Counted from the stretch's first letter, positions 32,163 through 44,478 are shown. The stretch is 64,000 bases of DNA from Diaporthe sp. PMI_573 (GCA_021399435.1 JAJTUP010000016.1:558001-622000); one strand, 5' to 3'. Program-made: numbers and translations. The notes: generated from the sequence alone by a model not told the origin.

Positions 32163-34614
32163 ATGATGGCAGCTTTACTACACGAACAGCGAAGAACTGG
32201 GGAGCAGTTCGAGTTCTACAGGCAAGGTATGGACTTCGACGAAACTAGTCCAATCGTTCAAGCAAGAATCAACGCTCGCGCCTTACCACGGCAAGGCATA
32301 ATAGACGCGTATAACGGACCACGAAACTTTCAATTAGGATTTCGCAGAGACCGACGCCTCCGCCAACGGCGGTTCAATTTAGCTGGTAACCCAAAGCCTG
32401 ATATTAGAAGAAAAGCAGCAAGAGAGGATGTAAATGATATCAATCAAGCTCTTGCCGACTTCCAGCAGCTCAAGGCAAGATGGGGAGGTCGGATAGAGTG
32501 TCAGTAAAGACCCAAAATATAAATGAATCTTCTTCATAGACTAAGAAATTAAGCGTTTCCATTATAGTCATCAAAACCCTTGGTATTGGTGGTGCGTACT
32601 GTTTTACTCCACTGACCCAAGAAATGGACGTTTGTGCACCTGCGCCTGCGTAGTTCGAGATGCGCTAGCCAATTCGATCGTCACTACTCCCTGAAACTCA
32701 AATGTCATGGACAAATTAATGACATCAAAGTACAGGACAGGGTATTGTTACTTTATGGGAGTGGACGAATGCTACAATGAAGAACAGATCAGTTATCAAA
32801 TGGGCGATACCGAATGTCAGCAATCCTAACAATAATGCGGCCTTTCTGTCACTAACTAGAGAAAAACGCATAACCCGGGTACGTTCAAAAATACTGAAAG
32901 ATGTCTAGTTCCGTCTACTTATAGGGCTAGCTGCGCATTCCTGGCTCCAGTCATCGGGCTCGCTGACGGCTTTTGGGCCTCAATCAGGAATTAGCCCGCG
33001 CGGAGCACATCGTACAACGTTTTCTTCTTCAAGACTTCTTCAATTTAGCAACGGGTACTCCAATGGATAATGATGCGAACACACTGATTACCGAAGTGGC
33101 GAGAAGAGGCGATCTGCACTCACTGCTTTGTAGGGTCGGTCGCCGTATATTTCGAGTGAGGCAAACCAGGCCCCGGGCAGCAGAGAATCAATACAGAGTG
33201 GAGGAGGGCGAGGAAATAATACCTGTAGCGGTCGTTTGGCAAATTTTTCACTGCTGTGCGTCTTGACTGTTCTTCACCCCTCAACTTTACGCCAGTGTCT
33301 CACACTTCCCTCTTCGTTCCTTCTTTCTATCGTCACCAGCTCCAGACGTCATTGCTTATGCATAGATCATTGACTCATCAGACTCTAGTGGTCAAGGCAT
33401 GTATATCAATGACTTATCCCCCGAGAAAGCAAGCACCGCCTTCTAGGACCGACGAGTACCCTGAATTCGGCGGACTCCTGGTTGAGGAGATTCCGTAAGC
33501 ACAATTCTTCTCCTTTCGCCCCCCCCCCCCCGGGATCTTTTGGAGTGTACTAGAACACACCTCTCTGGGACCCTTAGCAGGTGATTAACACATACCAGGG
33601 CCCCAGCTGCTCACGTGTATAAGCATGACTTTGTTCATTTCGATATCGACCCACAAAATGTCTTGGTATTTGATCCAGACGTGCCACATCGGGGAGTGCC
33701 TAAGTTCAAAGTAAGTGTTCGGTCTTCTCCCCTTGCCTTTGACCTTACTCAACTACTGTCATTGTCACCGTTTCGTGATTTGAGAGTGCTATTTGCAGTC
33801 CAAAGGCGGTCCACTAGCGTAATAAGCTGAACGAGTATAGATAGCAGACTTCGGTCTAACATACACACCGAATGAGACAAGAGGAGGCTTTGCCAACACT
33901 GCTCAAAATCCTCTGGTCATGCCTCCGTATACTACTACAGTCCAAATGCTGGAAATTTGGACAAGCCGTACCATGGGAAAGCCTGGATATCATTTACCGG
34001 TAAGCTGCCATAAAGACTTCATGCAAATAATCATTCAATCTCTCCCGTGGCTTAAGCAGATGGCTGACTTTCTCTGGGATACAGGAGCAATTCACAACGG
34101 ATTGGGACAGAGTGGCTGCGTTCACAGACCCATTTTCCCAGGGCATCAGCGCCATCGGTAATCTCAACACTGTTGCTGCAAACTACGGAGAATGGTCAAA
34201 TGTGTGGCAGATAGGGATGGTAGGTCGCATGTCAAGATGTTTCGATAACAAAGTCTTGAACTAATTACTGACCCGGATACACTCTAGGTCATGTGGAGCT
34301 GCATGACGTGTAGATACCCTCTCATGCCCCCCATGGCCGTACCTGGGGACCCCGCAACCCAAACTGGTTGGCATTATGGGGATCCCATCAATTCGTTCAA
34401 CTATACAGCGGACTACGGCGATGAATTGTGCAGGCTGGTGTCCTCGTGTTTGGCAGTAAGGCCAATCGACCGGCCGACGCTTCAGCAGCTGGAGATCGAC
34501 GTGGACAACCTTCGACCACCTGAGTTGACTGAGGCGGACCGAGCCTGGCTCGTGCGGTATCTCCGTGCCCCATCACGGCCGAGAGCGGGGTCGTTGCTCA
34601 GGGCATTCCTTTGA
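32163..34614 (+). CDS. Protein kinase-like gene B (paralogue of the gene at 14.7-17.2 kb)
   Basis: Nine exons: 32163-32499, 32568-32591, 32736-32878, 32988-33255, 33389-33494, 33599-33710, 33841-33999, 34085-34219, 34288-34614; 536 residues. It keeps the architecture and intron positions of gene A, including the GTCAGT first donor and a 24 bp microexon coding for IKTLGIGG. Kinase residues: beta-3 Lys142 (SVIK), catalytic loop HFDIDPQN (306-313; Phe replaces Arg of HRD, Asp308 and Asn313 kept), DFG at 333-335. One intron (33495-33598) has no counterpart in gene A; it contains a run of C around 33520-33532. The N-terminus is about 9 residues shorter than in A. Open reading throughout and conserved catalytic residues argue that both copies are maintained. 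Substrate and role unknown. Confidence 0.8.
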
Positions 34615-35121
34615 AGTATTTTGATACATAGTTTTCCAGTTCAGTCAGACTGAATTTTGTGGAAGATATATTTGATTCCACAATGAGTGTTAGAGGGGCT
34701 TCCCTCTAATCATTCCCCCCAGCTCTAGGGATGGTAGTGATTGAGTGGTGTATTACTTGAGCGGAGATACATATACGTAGACCACATTCAAAGACTTTCA
34801 AAGTCTGTAGGTGTCAGCTCTTGCAGCACATCGAATACTGCACCCTATAATTAATACTGGCTTGAAAGTCCTCTAGCTGGTTGGTCTAACGAGTCCTGTG
34901 AAACCTGCAACAGCCTGCCACACGAAGGCTGCCATTGATGCAGACGTCAACCAAGAGCTTAGTGCCGTACATTACCTATCTGACAGTCAAGGGGACTTTC
35001 ATGAACAGGGATCAATTTTTAATGTAACATCTCCAGAAGTTCCCTGACTGTTTTTACCAGATGTTCAGGAGCCCATGATACGAAAGTCTATTACGTATCT
35101 AGAAGAACTAAATGTCCTGTC
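34615..35121. other. Intergenic, no gene recognised
   Basis: About 500 bp between convergent gene ends; nothing recognised. Confidence 0.4.
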
Positions 35122-36998
35122 TCATTGAACTCTGAGATAATCAATGCTCCTCAAATCACGCTCCAATCTTGCTATGACTGCATCGTGGAAATCTCGACTT
35201 AGCTCCTGTTCCTCCAACGTTGCGAACGTGAAGCAGCTACTGAAGCACCATTGTACAGCGCCCACGTAATTTTCGGAGGCGTCATCACACGTCGCAACCT
35301 TTTCATCTGCAAGCTTCTTTCTTGAATACAGCAGCTCTTTTGACATATCCTCGTTCAGATCAATGTCCTCCACTGGGCACCCCATAATTATATGTGTCAA
35401 AAGGACTCCAAGTGACAGCAGGGCGAAGTTGACTGGCCTGAGTGGCTTTCCCTTGTGGTGGACATTACGTGACTGACGGACCAGGAAGGGAGCGGGGGAG
35501 TCAAGTCTTTTCGTGTAGCATCGTGGTGCGTCTGCAGCTCGGAGGAAGACAATATCGTCAAGTGATATGGTTTTGCCAAGCCACGGAGTGTTGCAAAGTT
35601 GAAGAATGCTGAATGATAAGGCCAGCGCGATATTGAGCCTCTCGCCCAGTTCGAACTCCATCAGACCGTCTTTGCCGCGCAGAGCTTCTCTGAGTGTGAA
35701 GCTTTCTGCATCAGAAGAACTTGGCATACTATCGTGGTGATACAGATCGAATCTTTTCGGTTTCTCATCACATGGGATGAAGCCGAAGGGTTGCTTCGCT
35801 ATGCCCCCACGCCGTTGAATAGCTGCACAGAGATTGGTAACGTGCGATATAGGAATTGACTGTATAAGCCTGTTATTTCCAGCCTCGGTTGATGATACCG
35901 CATCTGGCGGTGTGCGTGCGGCTGATATCGAGAAGGCGACTTTGGCCCGACGCTTTAACTTTGAAGGTGATGGCGACCGGTTAAATTTTGACCATACCAC
36001 TCCGAGACCCGTCTGTAATGAAGACTTCCCTTTCTGCCCTGGTGCATCTATGTCTTTCAAAGACAGTATGTCAACAGGGCGACGGATCCCCGTTGATGCG
36101 TTTTGCTCTAAAGGATTGCATTCGTCCCCTTTCCATCGCGCATTCAGCCCTGCCCATACCGACGTGTCTTGTTGAAGCTCATGGAGACTGCTAAATATCA
36201 TGTCGAAAGAGACGCAGCTATCGTGAGTGTCTTTGTCTTCGCCAGGTCTCGGCAATAGATGGATCCCGAGTCTGTGTGAATCAATGCATCGGCAACATAA
36301 AGCTTTGCAAAGGGCTGAGAAGAGGTACTGAGCCAAAGTGCGGATTTTTCTCGCCAGCTTGGCCCGAGAGTTGGCTCTTCGAGTCGGCTCAAATGTTGAG
36401 CTATGGTCGACTAGCCTACTAAGCAGTATATTGTTCTCGTGAATTTTGGAGACCGTGGTAGTGTAGTCCTTCTTTTTCAATGTAAATTTGGCACGGACTC
36501 TGATATCGGACGACAATTCGGATACAATTGAGAACCAACTTGCGAAAGGAACCTGCTCGCCTATTTTGTCACCAATACAGCGCAAACCTTGAAAAGTGTT
36601 ACGGGCATCCGATTCTGTTGATACGTACCTCTCCACTGGAGGTTACTGCCAGTTTCTCTTTCAGATCTTCAACAGCTTCTGCGATTGCTTTGACTCTGAA
36701 ATGGAAGTCCTGGTAGGACTCGCGAAGTCGTGAGCGAATTTGATCATCATACTTTCGCCATTTAGCGGTCGAGTGATCCATTTCTTGGAGGTCGTCGAGC
36801 TCCCATGCTGGAACAATTCCATCGAGAAGGCGTTCGTAAGTGTTTTTCAGAATGATTCTCAGTTTCGATATCTTGTCCCAGTGTAGCCATGTAGCGTTCG
36901 ACCCGAGTAATCTCGACAATGATTTGATACCCTTTGATGACTTTGACTATCATGGGCAACGTGCCTACCACTCCAAGCACTAGGCCGGCGACTTCCAT
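35122..36998 (-). CDS. DUF7580/HeLo-like protein gene, apparently frameshifted
   Basis: The minus-strand gene starts at ATG 36998 with MEVAGLVLGVVGTLPMIVKV, the hydrophobic N-terminal helix typical of fungal HeLo-like/DUF7580 proteins. Between DIETE and ILKNTYERLLDGIVP (about 36855-36862) the frame changes by one base, with no splice signal that would repair it while keeping the conserved residues. After an intron (about 36553-36628; acceptor before VPFASWFSI) the second exon, 36552-35122, encodes 476 residues with a long helical region and a DUF7580-like C-terminal part (ALSFSILQLCNTPWL, FALLSLGVLLTHIIMG). Such proteins are linked in other fungi to cell-death or incompatibility signalling, which I infer only by family. 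It is divergent from a C2H2/ubiquitin-like gene. The frame break may be real decay or a sequence error. Confidence 0.6.
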
Positions 36999-37405
36999 GG
37001 TAGAGGAGAAGACTTTGGCGGCTTTCTGATTACTTGGGAAGTAAGGAAGGACCACAGGGAGTTACGTAGTCGAGTTGCCACACATTTCACATGTGGTAAG
37101 GGATTGAAGTCAAGACAAATGAGGCTATGAGCGGCAGTAAGCCACCAATTGCAGTCCTCAAACGCGTACCGAGCGGGCACCAATTGAAATTATGATACTG
37201 TACCACAAGCAAATGTCAGCAGCCAAATGGCCGCGCAAGGTGCTGGTCACGATTCTAGAGACCCACGTAAATCAAGTATTTCCTTCCCAGAACGTAGGTC
37301 AACTGATGATTTCCAGCCTGATTCGTATATCAATTTCACTGCGTCTTTTCTTTTGCGTCCCTATGGGCTTTGAAATTACTCCTCGAAGCAGAACTCTGGC
37401 TCAAA
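36999..37405. promoter_or_regulatory. Shared divergent promoter, DUF7580-like gene / C2H2-ULD gene
   Basis: A 407 bp region separates the two divergent start codons. No clear TATA box or repeat is seen. Shared regulation is inferred from position only. Confidence 0.4.
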
Positions 37406-39920
37406 ATGTCATCGATATCGAAACTGGTCTCGACAGCTCTTGCGACATTTGGAAGCCTTGAGAATCTGGCGAAAACCCATGTTCCAGCCAGAGCCACAAC
37501 TATTCGGTCAAATTTGACTCGATTCAATTTATGGGCGGGCAGCATTGGGGCGCACAGGCGGTATGGTCATCGGTCATTGGAATATCGCTTGAGTGGGGCA
37601 TCGGTGATTCGAGGTCACGTATTAACATTGCTGGAGGATATGTGTAAACATTTGGAAGAAGGTGGGCACATACGAGCCATATGATCAACGCATACGCTTC
37701 TGACATGCTCCAGCCGAAATTGTTCTCCGGAGAGACAGTCAAGGGCCCGAGGATAGACCACAACAAGATGACGGGCTCCTCGGAGATTATTTCGCAGACG
37801 ACGAGCCTGATGTGGATGACTTCCAACAGATTCTGCAACAGGTGAAAAACGACATCAACTGCTTGATGAGGCTTACAGTCACGATTCGCAATCCAGCGCC
37901 ACATGAACAGTTCAAGTTGAGAATGCCAGCACTTGTGTCTTCATTCGACGCCAGCCATACAGAACACGTCCTGCACAAGTTTCCGCAACTCCAACCTGAG
38001 ATAGCTGAAAGATTGGGGAAAGCGTTAACCTATCGTCGACTATTTCTACGGTACAGAGAAGAGCACCATGAACGATTCAATGAAGGGATCGACTTCCGGG
38101 GAGAAGGCGATAAACCAGACGAAAAAGAAGAAAGTAGGGGTGGCAACACAACTGAAGCCTCTTGGCTGCTAAAAGATAATCCTCAGGACGACGAGCATCG
38201 GTCACATGTTTGGAAAGACGATATATCAGAGCAGACGGGGACATCATATGCCCCTTCTTGCGTGGACGATTCCGAACTCCGGGTTCCACACATTCCCCCG
38301 GAATATATCGATGGCCCTTTTATTTGCCCTTATTGCTTTCTACCCGTCTCGATAGAGAACAGATACCAATGGAAGTACGTATCAACAAAGACCGGAACGA
38401 TATTTAAATCCACAGCTGCTAAGTTCTTCACTGATCAGACAGCACGTCTTCGCCGACTTGCGACCCTATAACTGCCTTGAGCCTGGCTGTGCTTACGCAG
38501 AAACCGGGTTTTCGCGGCGGAAACACTGGTTCAGTCACATTGCTCGGGAACACTGGAGGACTTGGACATGCCCTTTCGGGTGCCCTGAGCGCTTGACCAC
38601 GTCTGAACTTCTCTCTGAGCATATGAGACAAATGCACGGATCAGCGACTACAATACCAGAGGTCGATCTCGGAAGTAGAGACGACCTTGCACTGGCTAAC
38701 GGGAACTGTCCCCTCTGTTGGGAATATGAGATTGTGAGTAGTCTACAGTATCAATCCCATGTTGGCCAACACCTGGAGCAGCTAGCGCTGTTTGCTTTGC
38801 CAGGTGCCAAAGCGGCTGAGGAACAGATTGAGGAAGAAGCGGATGATATCTCCCATAGTGAGAGTGATGGCACAGAAGATAGGAATCAGCCAACAGACGA
38901 CTATGAACGAGGACAGAACATTCCCCTAAACGGGAGTCCCAAACCGAACGCCATCGATGAAGAGAACAATGTGCTAGACATGCAGCAGAGCGACAACAGT
39001 GCCGATGAACTAGGACTCCGAGAGGCCGTTGGGATCAAGGCGGCCAATGAAGAAGTCACATCTAAAACCCAATGGTTTCTGTCGTCTCGGGCGACCGAGG
39101 ACATCTCATATCCGCCGTGGAACTACGAAGAGGCTTCGGAGGAAGGTAAGAAAGCCAAAGAAAAAAGGCTGAAAGAAATCGAGGACATCAAGGCCAGTAG
39201 GGCTAAACAAGTCATGAATGCGACGAGCGACGACAAGGCGCCCCTCACATTAATAGCTGCTGGAGTAGAGTTCATATTCCCTTGGCACCTCTGCTCAACG
39301 TGGAGCGTAAGTACACCGTTTCTATTCCCCAATCCTTGCCTCAGTACGTATTTCGCTAATCCTATGTTTGTTTGTAGGACATGGAAGCATTTATGAAGTG
39401 GGCCTTTGAGGACGTTGGACTTGTTGACCCGCATATTCGAGAAGGGCATTACGACCTGTTATCACCCGACGGCGAGATAATCCTTCCCGCGGTTTGGGAG
39501 AAGGTGATACAGCCAGGCTGGCAGATTACTATGCGCATGTGGCCGGTGAAATACCAGCAGTGCCCAGACCCTCCGCCGCCCCCTGAGGGCTTGACCCCTG
39601 ATCAGGCGATACGATGGCAAGACTGGCTGCGGCTCAGCGTGGAGGCCCAGCAGCAGCAGCAGCAGCAGCAACCGACAGAGCAAGAGAGGCCTTCACCGGA
39701 GCAGGCCGCCGAGAGTAGTAATGCAATGCTAGAGAAGTGGAGAACAGAGCAACAAAGGCAGGAAGCAACGGAGAGGGCGATGGACCTCGTTCAGGCAAGA
39801 GCTCAAGCATCTGAGAGCCTTGCGTCCCCGCTGCCAGGCGGTGAGGACGGGCGGCCGGTCGAGGATTTGACTGTCGAGACTCGGAAGGGTAAAGCAGCGA
39901 ACAGGAAAATAACTTATTAG
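37406..39920 (+). CDS. C2H2-type zinc-finger protein with C-terminal ubiquitin-like domain
   Basis: Four exons: 37406-37661, 37714-38374, 38439-39306, 39378-39920; 775 residues. The N-terminus (MSSISKLVSTALATFGSLEN) begins an all-helical region seen in many fungal proteins of this class. Three or four Cys/His modules follow at about 289-416: CPYC, the CxxxxC...HxxxxH of CLEPGCAYAE to HIAREH, CPFGC to EHMRQMH, and CPLC to HVGQH. After an acidic linker, residues 573-649 match the fungal ubiquitin-like fold (ULD_2 type), with VEFIFPWHLCSTWSDMEAFM and EGHYDLLSPDGEIILP. A CAG-coded Gln run (about 39648-39672) precedes the C-terminal coiled region. Frame-consistent splicing supports the model. Likely nuclear or signalling; family function is poorly known. 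Confidence 0.8.
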
Positions 39921-40422
39921 GCTGGAAATAAGACTTCATTTGGGTTGGGTACACCACAATCGCTGGCTTTAGGCTGCTAATTTGTTGCATTCGTGGCGTT
40001 CTCGCCTGGCGCCCACCTGGTCAAACCCGATATCCCTTTCAGCGCTTTCCTTTAGATGGATAGAAGCTCCAGCTTGACTTGATGCATCGAGGGCACCTGC
40101 TTTGTCTCTGCTCCCCTTTCTTGGCAGGATGTAGCATCATCAATGACTGTTCTCTATACGGCAACAACTACCAACCAGGTGCATTATTTCCGCTGGTAGT
40201 ACACGGCTTGAACAACATTGAACCTCCTGTGGTGCAGCCTTGGTGACATGCCTTGACAAAGTCGAGGATAAATAACGTGCTGCTTGAGTTGCATTCAACT
40301 TGCTGAAAATGTATACCATCGCTCTCGAAGGAACTCCAATAATGCTCACCTCCAGAAACCAGGCTATCGCTCAAACATGTCATCCTTAACCATGCCATGC
40401 AAACTTAAAGCATACTCAACAT
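39921..40422. other. Intergenic between convergent genes
   Basis: About 500 bp; no gene recognised. Confidence 0.4.
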
Positions 40423-42538
40423 TCATACTTCCTCCTTCCTCCCCTGCCCAACAACACCATTCCCGTCCCCACCTCCACCATCACAAGCTCTCCCCTCCTT
40501 ACACCTCTGCTCCTCAACCCGCCGTTCCATCTCCTCCTTCCTCTCCCGCAGCGCGATGCAGAACCTCGACCCAGCACGAATCCTCTCACCCTTCCATATG
40601 AAGATAAAAGGAATGATGCAGACCAGACAGCTCAGCCCGCCGAGGAGGGAACACGCGCCTGAGATCCCAAGGCGCCGGAACATGGGTGTGCATGCGAACG
40701 GGAGGACAGTGCCGAGAACGGATCGGGTGCACGAGGCAGCGGCGTTGGCAGATGCGGCGAAGATTTCGTAGGCGTCGGTTATGTAGTTTAGCTATTTTAA
40801 AAGCATAGGTTAGCCATGTGAGAAAATCAGAGCGCGTGGAGTGGGGACGAAACACACCAGGGCCATAAATATGAGCTGGAAGCCCATCCCAAAAGGAATA
40901 CCAGCCAGCATAGGCACCCAAAACGGGACCTCCTCCCTGCTCGCCCACCCAAGCCAGAACAAGCTGATGACAAACAGCGGGCCACCGATACAAGCCAGCG
41001 GGACCCGCCGGTACTCCTCCTTCCTGGTCCACGGCCTCCCTTCCTCCTGCGCCTTCTTAAGATACGCGTCCCACCCAAAGAACACAGGCACGGCACAGAT
41101 CGCCCCGGCCCCGATGGGTAGGAAGCAAAGCCCCTCGACGCCGGGGGAGAGCCCGTACACCTCCTGGAATATGATCGGGTACGCCTGGAAGGTCATGTAG
41201 AAGATGCCGTAGCACAGCGCGAGGTAGACACACGTGGCCGACACGATCAGCTCGAAAAAGAGCATCCGCACCGGCCGGGTGAGCACGCGCACAGCGAGCT
41301 CGCGCAGGTCCGCCGCCTCGAGCTCGTGCGGTGCGACGACGTTTGCCTTGGGGTCTAGCTTGCGGATGTGCCGGGCCCGCCTGACGAGGAGGATGGGCCC
41401 GTAGGTCTCGGGGAGGAAGACCAGCGGGATCATGGAGAGGCCCGCGTAGATGAGGCCGATCCAGAAGGTCCACCGCCAGCCGATGGTCGGGGAGCAGAAG
41501 CCGGATATGATAGGGGCGAAGAGCGGGCCGAAGACTGTGGCCTGATCGTGGTGGTTGCTATTGTCAGCGAGGGCCGGGAAGGCAGTGATGCCGTTGTTCG
41601 GCCACTGGGGTAGAACTTACTGCAAAAAAGGACGCCATGGCTCGTCCCCGCGTGCGATACTCGCCGTAGATGTCTGCCATGATGCCTGCTACTAGTGCAA
41701 TGGGCGCGCTGGCGAACACACCGACCAGCAGCCTGAAGATGAGGAAGGCTGGCCAATTTGGCGCCAGTGCACAAGCCAGTGTCCATGTGCAGAACATGAC
41801 AAAGGTCCCGACGACGAGCCACCGTCGACCGAATTGTTCAGACAATGGCGCCCAGACGATTGGACCTGTATAATTCATACTCGTTAGAAGACGATCTATC
41901 GATGATCGTAGGATAGGGCTCTATTTACCGAAGATATATCCTGACGAAAGATTTTCAGTTAGCTCCAAATTCAAGCAGGCAGTATAGAAACACACGTCAC
42001 ATTCTCAGAACGTACCGACGAGGAAGATGGCAATCGGCAGGGTCCTTTGTATTTGTGAGGTTACGCCCCATTCCCTTGTGAAATACGGGATGGCGTTGCT
42101 GGGAAGCGCGCTGCCCATGGTGGAGTTGACGACAATCACCATACTTGTGAAGACAATCACAGCCTTCCTCCTCTGCACAGCCTGTTAGCCCATATGCTCC
42201 GACCACGAACGAGGACGTCGACTTGCTTTGGACCAGTTATATGGATTCTCAGGGTCATTGGGCTCAAACGCTATGATGGTTCGGTCGTCATTGCCGGACA
42301 ATATTGACCCATGGTTATGCTGGGTAACATTGTTGTCTGCCTCTTCCTCGCGGTACCGAGATCTCGCATCCTCGTCGCCGGCCTCACTAATGAACCGTTG
42401 TAAGCGGCTCTCACCCCCTTCAACCTGTTAGTTGGGTTTCTCTAAGAGACTAGCCCGTGACTATCAACGGCACGAGTACTTACGGCTGAGAGGGCTGCCT
42501 TGGAAACCGGCGTCTTCGTTGGTGTTATTGCAATGCAT
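40423..42538 (-). CDS. MFS transporter, DHA1 drug/polyamine-type
   Basis: Seven exons on the minus strand: 42538-42484, 42417-42227, 42172-42016, 41940-41929, 41865-41621, 41541-40858, 40791-40423; 570 residues in frame. A hydrophilic N-terminus of about 85 residues is followed by twelve predicted membrane helices. The loop 2-3 signature is LSEQFGRRW (147-154 region), and the central loop carries LPETYGPILLVRRA (about 263), characteristic of fungal DHA1 H+-antiporters that export drugs or polyamines. The intron between 42226 and 42173 has a GC donor (AAA|GCAAGT), and exon 4 is only 12 bp (41929-41940, coding for part of GYIFG); both are required for a continuous frame. The C-terminal tail is charged and cytosolic. 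Substrate not predictable. Plasma-membrane location expected. Confidence 0.9.
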
Positions 42539-43484
42539 TGTGCCAGTGTGACAAACCCAGGACGGATGGCATAGATGAAATATGAGCTCCTTGATTAGTA
42601 TTCGGCAGAATCTGAAATAATGATGCCGGACCCATTCCAACGCACGAGCAAGGAGGCACGACACTACAAATCGAAAAACGGGCGTTGAGAAGTGCCAGAG
42701 GCAATAATTGTGAGTAAAGGAAGGTGGGCATGTGTGTGTTCATGATGGTTGCTATTCGGCAGTTTACTAAGTTGGGCGTGCTGATTTGCCGTGCCCGTCA
42801 AGGCCTGGGTGGTTCCTACCCTCGGAGACTGATGACTCGCCTTGCAGTTCAAAGGCGAGCCGCGACCCGTTATAAATCCGGGCGTAAGGTAGAAGCTGTT
42901 TTATTACCGTGGGTAAAGATTAAACAGAAACAAGATGATTGGAGGCACCAGTCGATCGCCCAGACTAAAAGTGCCCACCGGGCACTTGTTGCAGTAGTCG
43001 CAGTGTTGCCGTCACACTGGCCCGCTACTATGCAATCTGTAGACTAGGTCGGAGAAGGGTGTGCGCAAGTGCGCGTGGATGGTGGATGTGTGCGCGTGCA
43101 TATGTCTGCGTCCGAGTTTGGACGGATATTCTCGGCGACTGCCAGCCGACCAGCACTGCCTAGGGTTTTTGACATGCGCCCTATGCCTGGAGAGGTCCAT
43201 GGTACCGAACAAGAATCTCCCCCTTTTAAGCGATGTCGGCGCCCCTGGGCCTAGAGGTGCCCCAACCTGTCCAGAAGGCTTGGGCCAGTGGTAACATAAA
43301 TATTGCCAGGCACAACACCGTGCATAATATTCCCGGGAGCCCTGCGTGGCTGGTTCAACAATTTCGCTATGATCAGGTGTATTTGGAGCGCCCAGTGCAA
43401 TATGGCAGTGTTCAGGGCCCGAAGGGCTGCCGAGGGCTTGAACCATCCATTCAAAGACGACAGGGGTGGGTATCATCTTGTTGA
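42539..43484. other. Intergenic, no gene recognised
   Basis: About 950 bp upstream of the transporter and downstream of prefoldin 4. A long frame at 43.0-43.7 kb on the minus strand overlaps the prefoldin exon out of frame and is a shadow. Confidence 0.4.
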
Positions 43485-44089
43485 TTATGTCTCGAGGTTG
43501 ATGCTTCTTCCGAAGCGCGCGTAGAGCTCGACCTTGAGCTGTGTCATCTCCTCGCGAGCTGTGCTGAGCTTGTCCTCCAGTTGTGATACATCCTCCTCGA
43601 TCCTGGTTGTAGACGCCTCGAGCATTTCTTGTGCTTGTGATACCGTGACGTGGAAGAACGAGTCGCCAATCTTGTACCTGCATATAAGAACTAGGTCAGG
43701 AGACGAACAGAGTGATACGTGTTGCGGTTTTGTACTGACGGTATCTTGTCGTCCTCGTCGGCCAGCTCCAGCTCCATTGTGATGTCGTCGAGCTCCTCTT
43801 TCTCTTTCTGCATACGCCGTCAGCTCCTCCTCCATCTCCTCGCTCAGGGGCATTACAGCCGGGGCAGGGTGCGCACGCTTTTGGACTTGAGCTCCTCCTC
43901 GTATTTCAGCTCGCGTTGGTGCATGCGGCTGAACTTGTTGATCTTGTCCTGGTCTTCTCTTCTGACCTCGACCTCGTCGCCGACGGCTTGCTCGTCATCT
44001 TTCGTGAGCTGTTTGGCAGGATATTCGATTAGCTAGTGCCGACTGGATTTGAGGAGCATGGGACTTTATCCTACCATTCGTCTCTGCAT
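43485..44089 (-). CDS. GIM3: Prefoldin subunit 4
   Basis: Four exons on the minus strand, 44089-44075, 44008-43877, 43807-43740, 43677-43485, give 135 residues, the usual length. The N-terminal helix includes EVRREDQDKINKFSRMHQRE, the beta-hairpin region ELADEDDKIPYKIGDSFFHV, and the C-terminal helix ends in the diagnostic LYARFGRSINLE. Prefoldin is a cytosolic heterohexameric co-chaperone that passes unfolded actin and tubulin to the TRiC/CCT chaperonin; subunit 4 is a beta-type subunit. Two of the introns end inside the coding spans with no slack in frame, which supports the model. It shares a short divergent promoter with CENP-W. Confidence 0.93.
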
Positions 44090-44478
44090 CTTGGCGGTTT
44101 TTGTGGTGTGATGCTTGACGACGAGATATGCGGAATCAAGCTCCTCGGCTCTGGCCCTCGAGTCCAACGCTCTCTCTAAATTGGACCCCAAGCTCTTCCA
44201 CCCTGGCTTTCTTTTGAACAGCCAGGTGCGGGGACGGTGTACAAGCACAGTGTTCTCCGTCTCGATACGGCCCGCGCTAACGGGATGACGTCGCGGTGTG
44301 ATTGGCAGGTCCCGCTAAAATGAATTGTTGCTGCCGATTGGAGGGCGGGGCGAGGTGGGTGTGCAAGGAAGACAGGAGCCGAGAGTCAACAACCAGAGCT
44401 CGGACCGCATACGGCAACAGCATCGAACCGACAACAACCCCCTCTGCCTGGCTCTGCCCTTCGGCGCAAGACGACGAG
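44090..44478. promoter_or_regulatory. Bidirectional promoter, prefoldin 4 / CENP-W
   Basis: A 389 bp region separates the two divergent start codons. No TATA box is obvious, as expected for housekeeping genes. Bidirectional use is inferred. Confidence 0.45.

Noticed and set aside
33515..33535. Poly-C run as a structural element
   Set aside because: Lies inside an intron and is a simple homopolymer.
43012..43683. 223-codon minus-strand frame
   Set aside because: Overlaps the last exon of prefoldin 4 out of frame; composition is that of a shadow.
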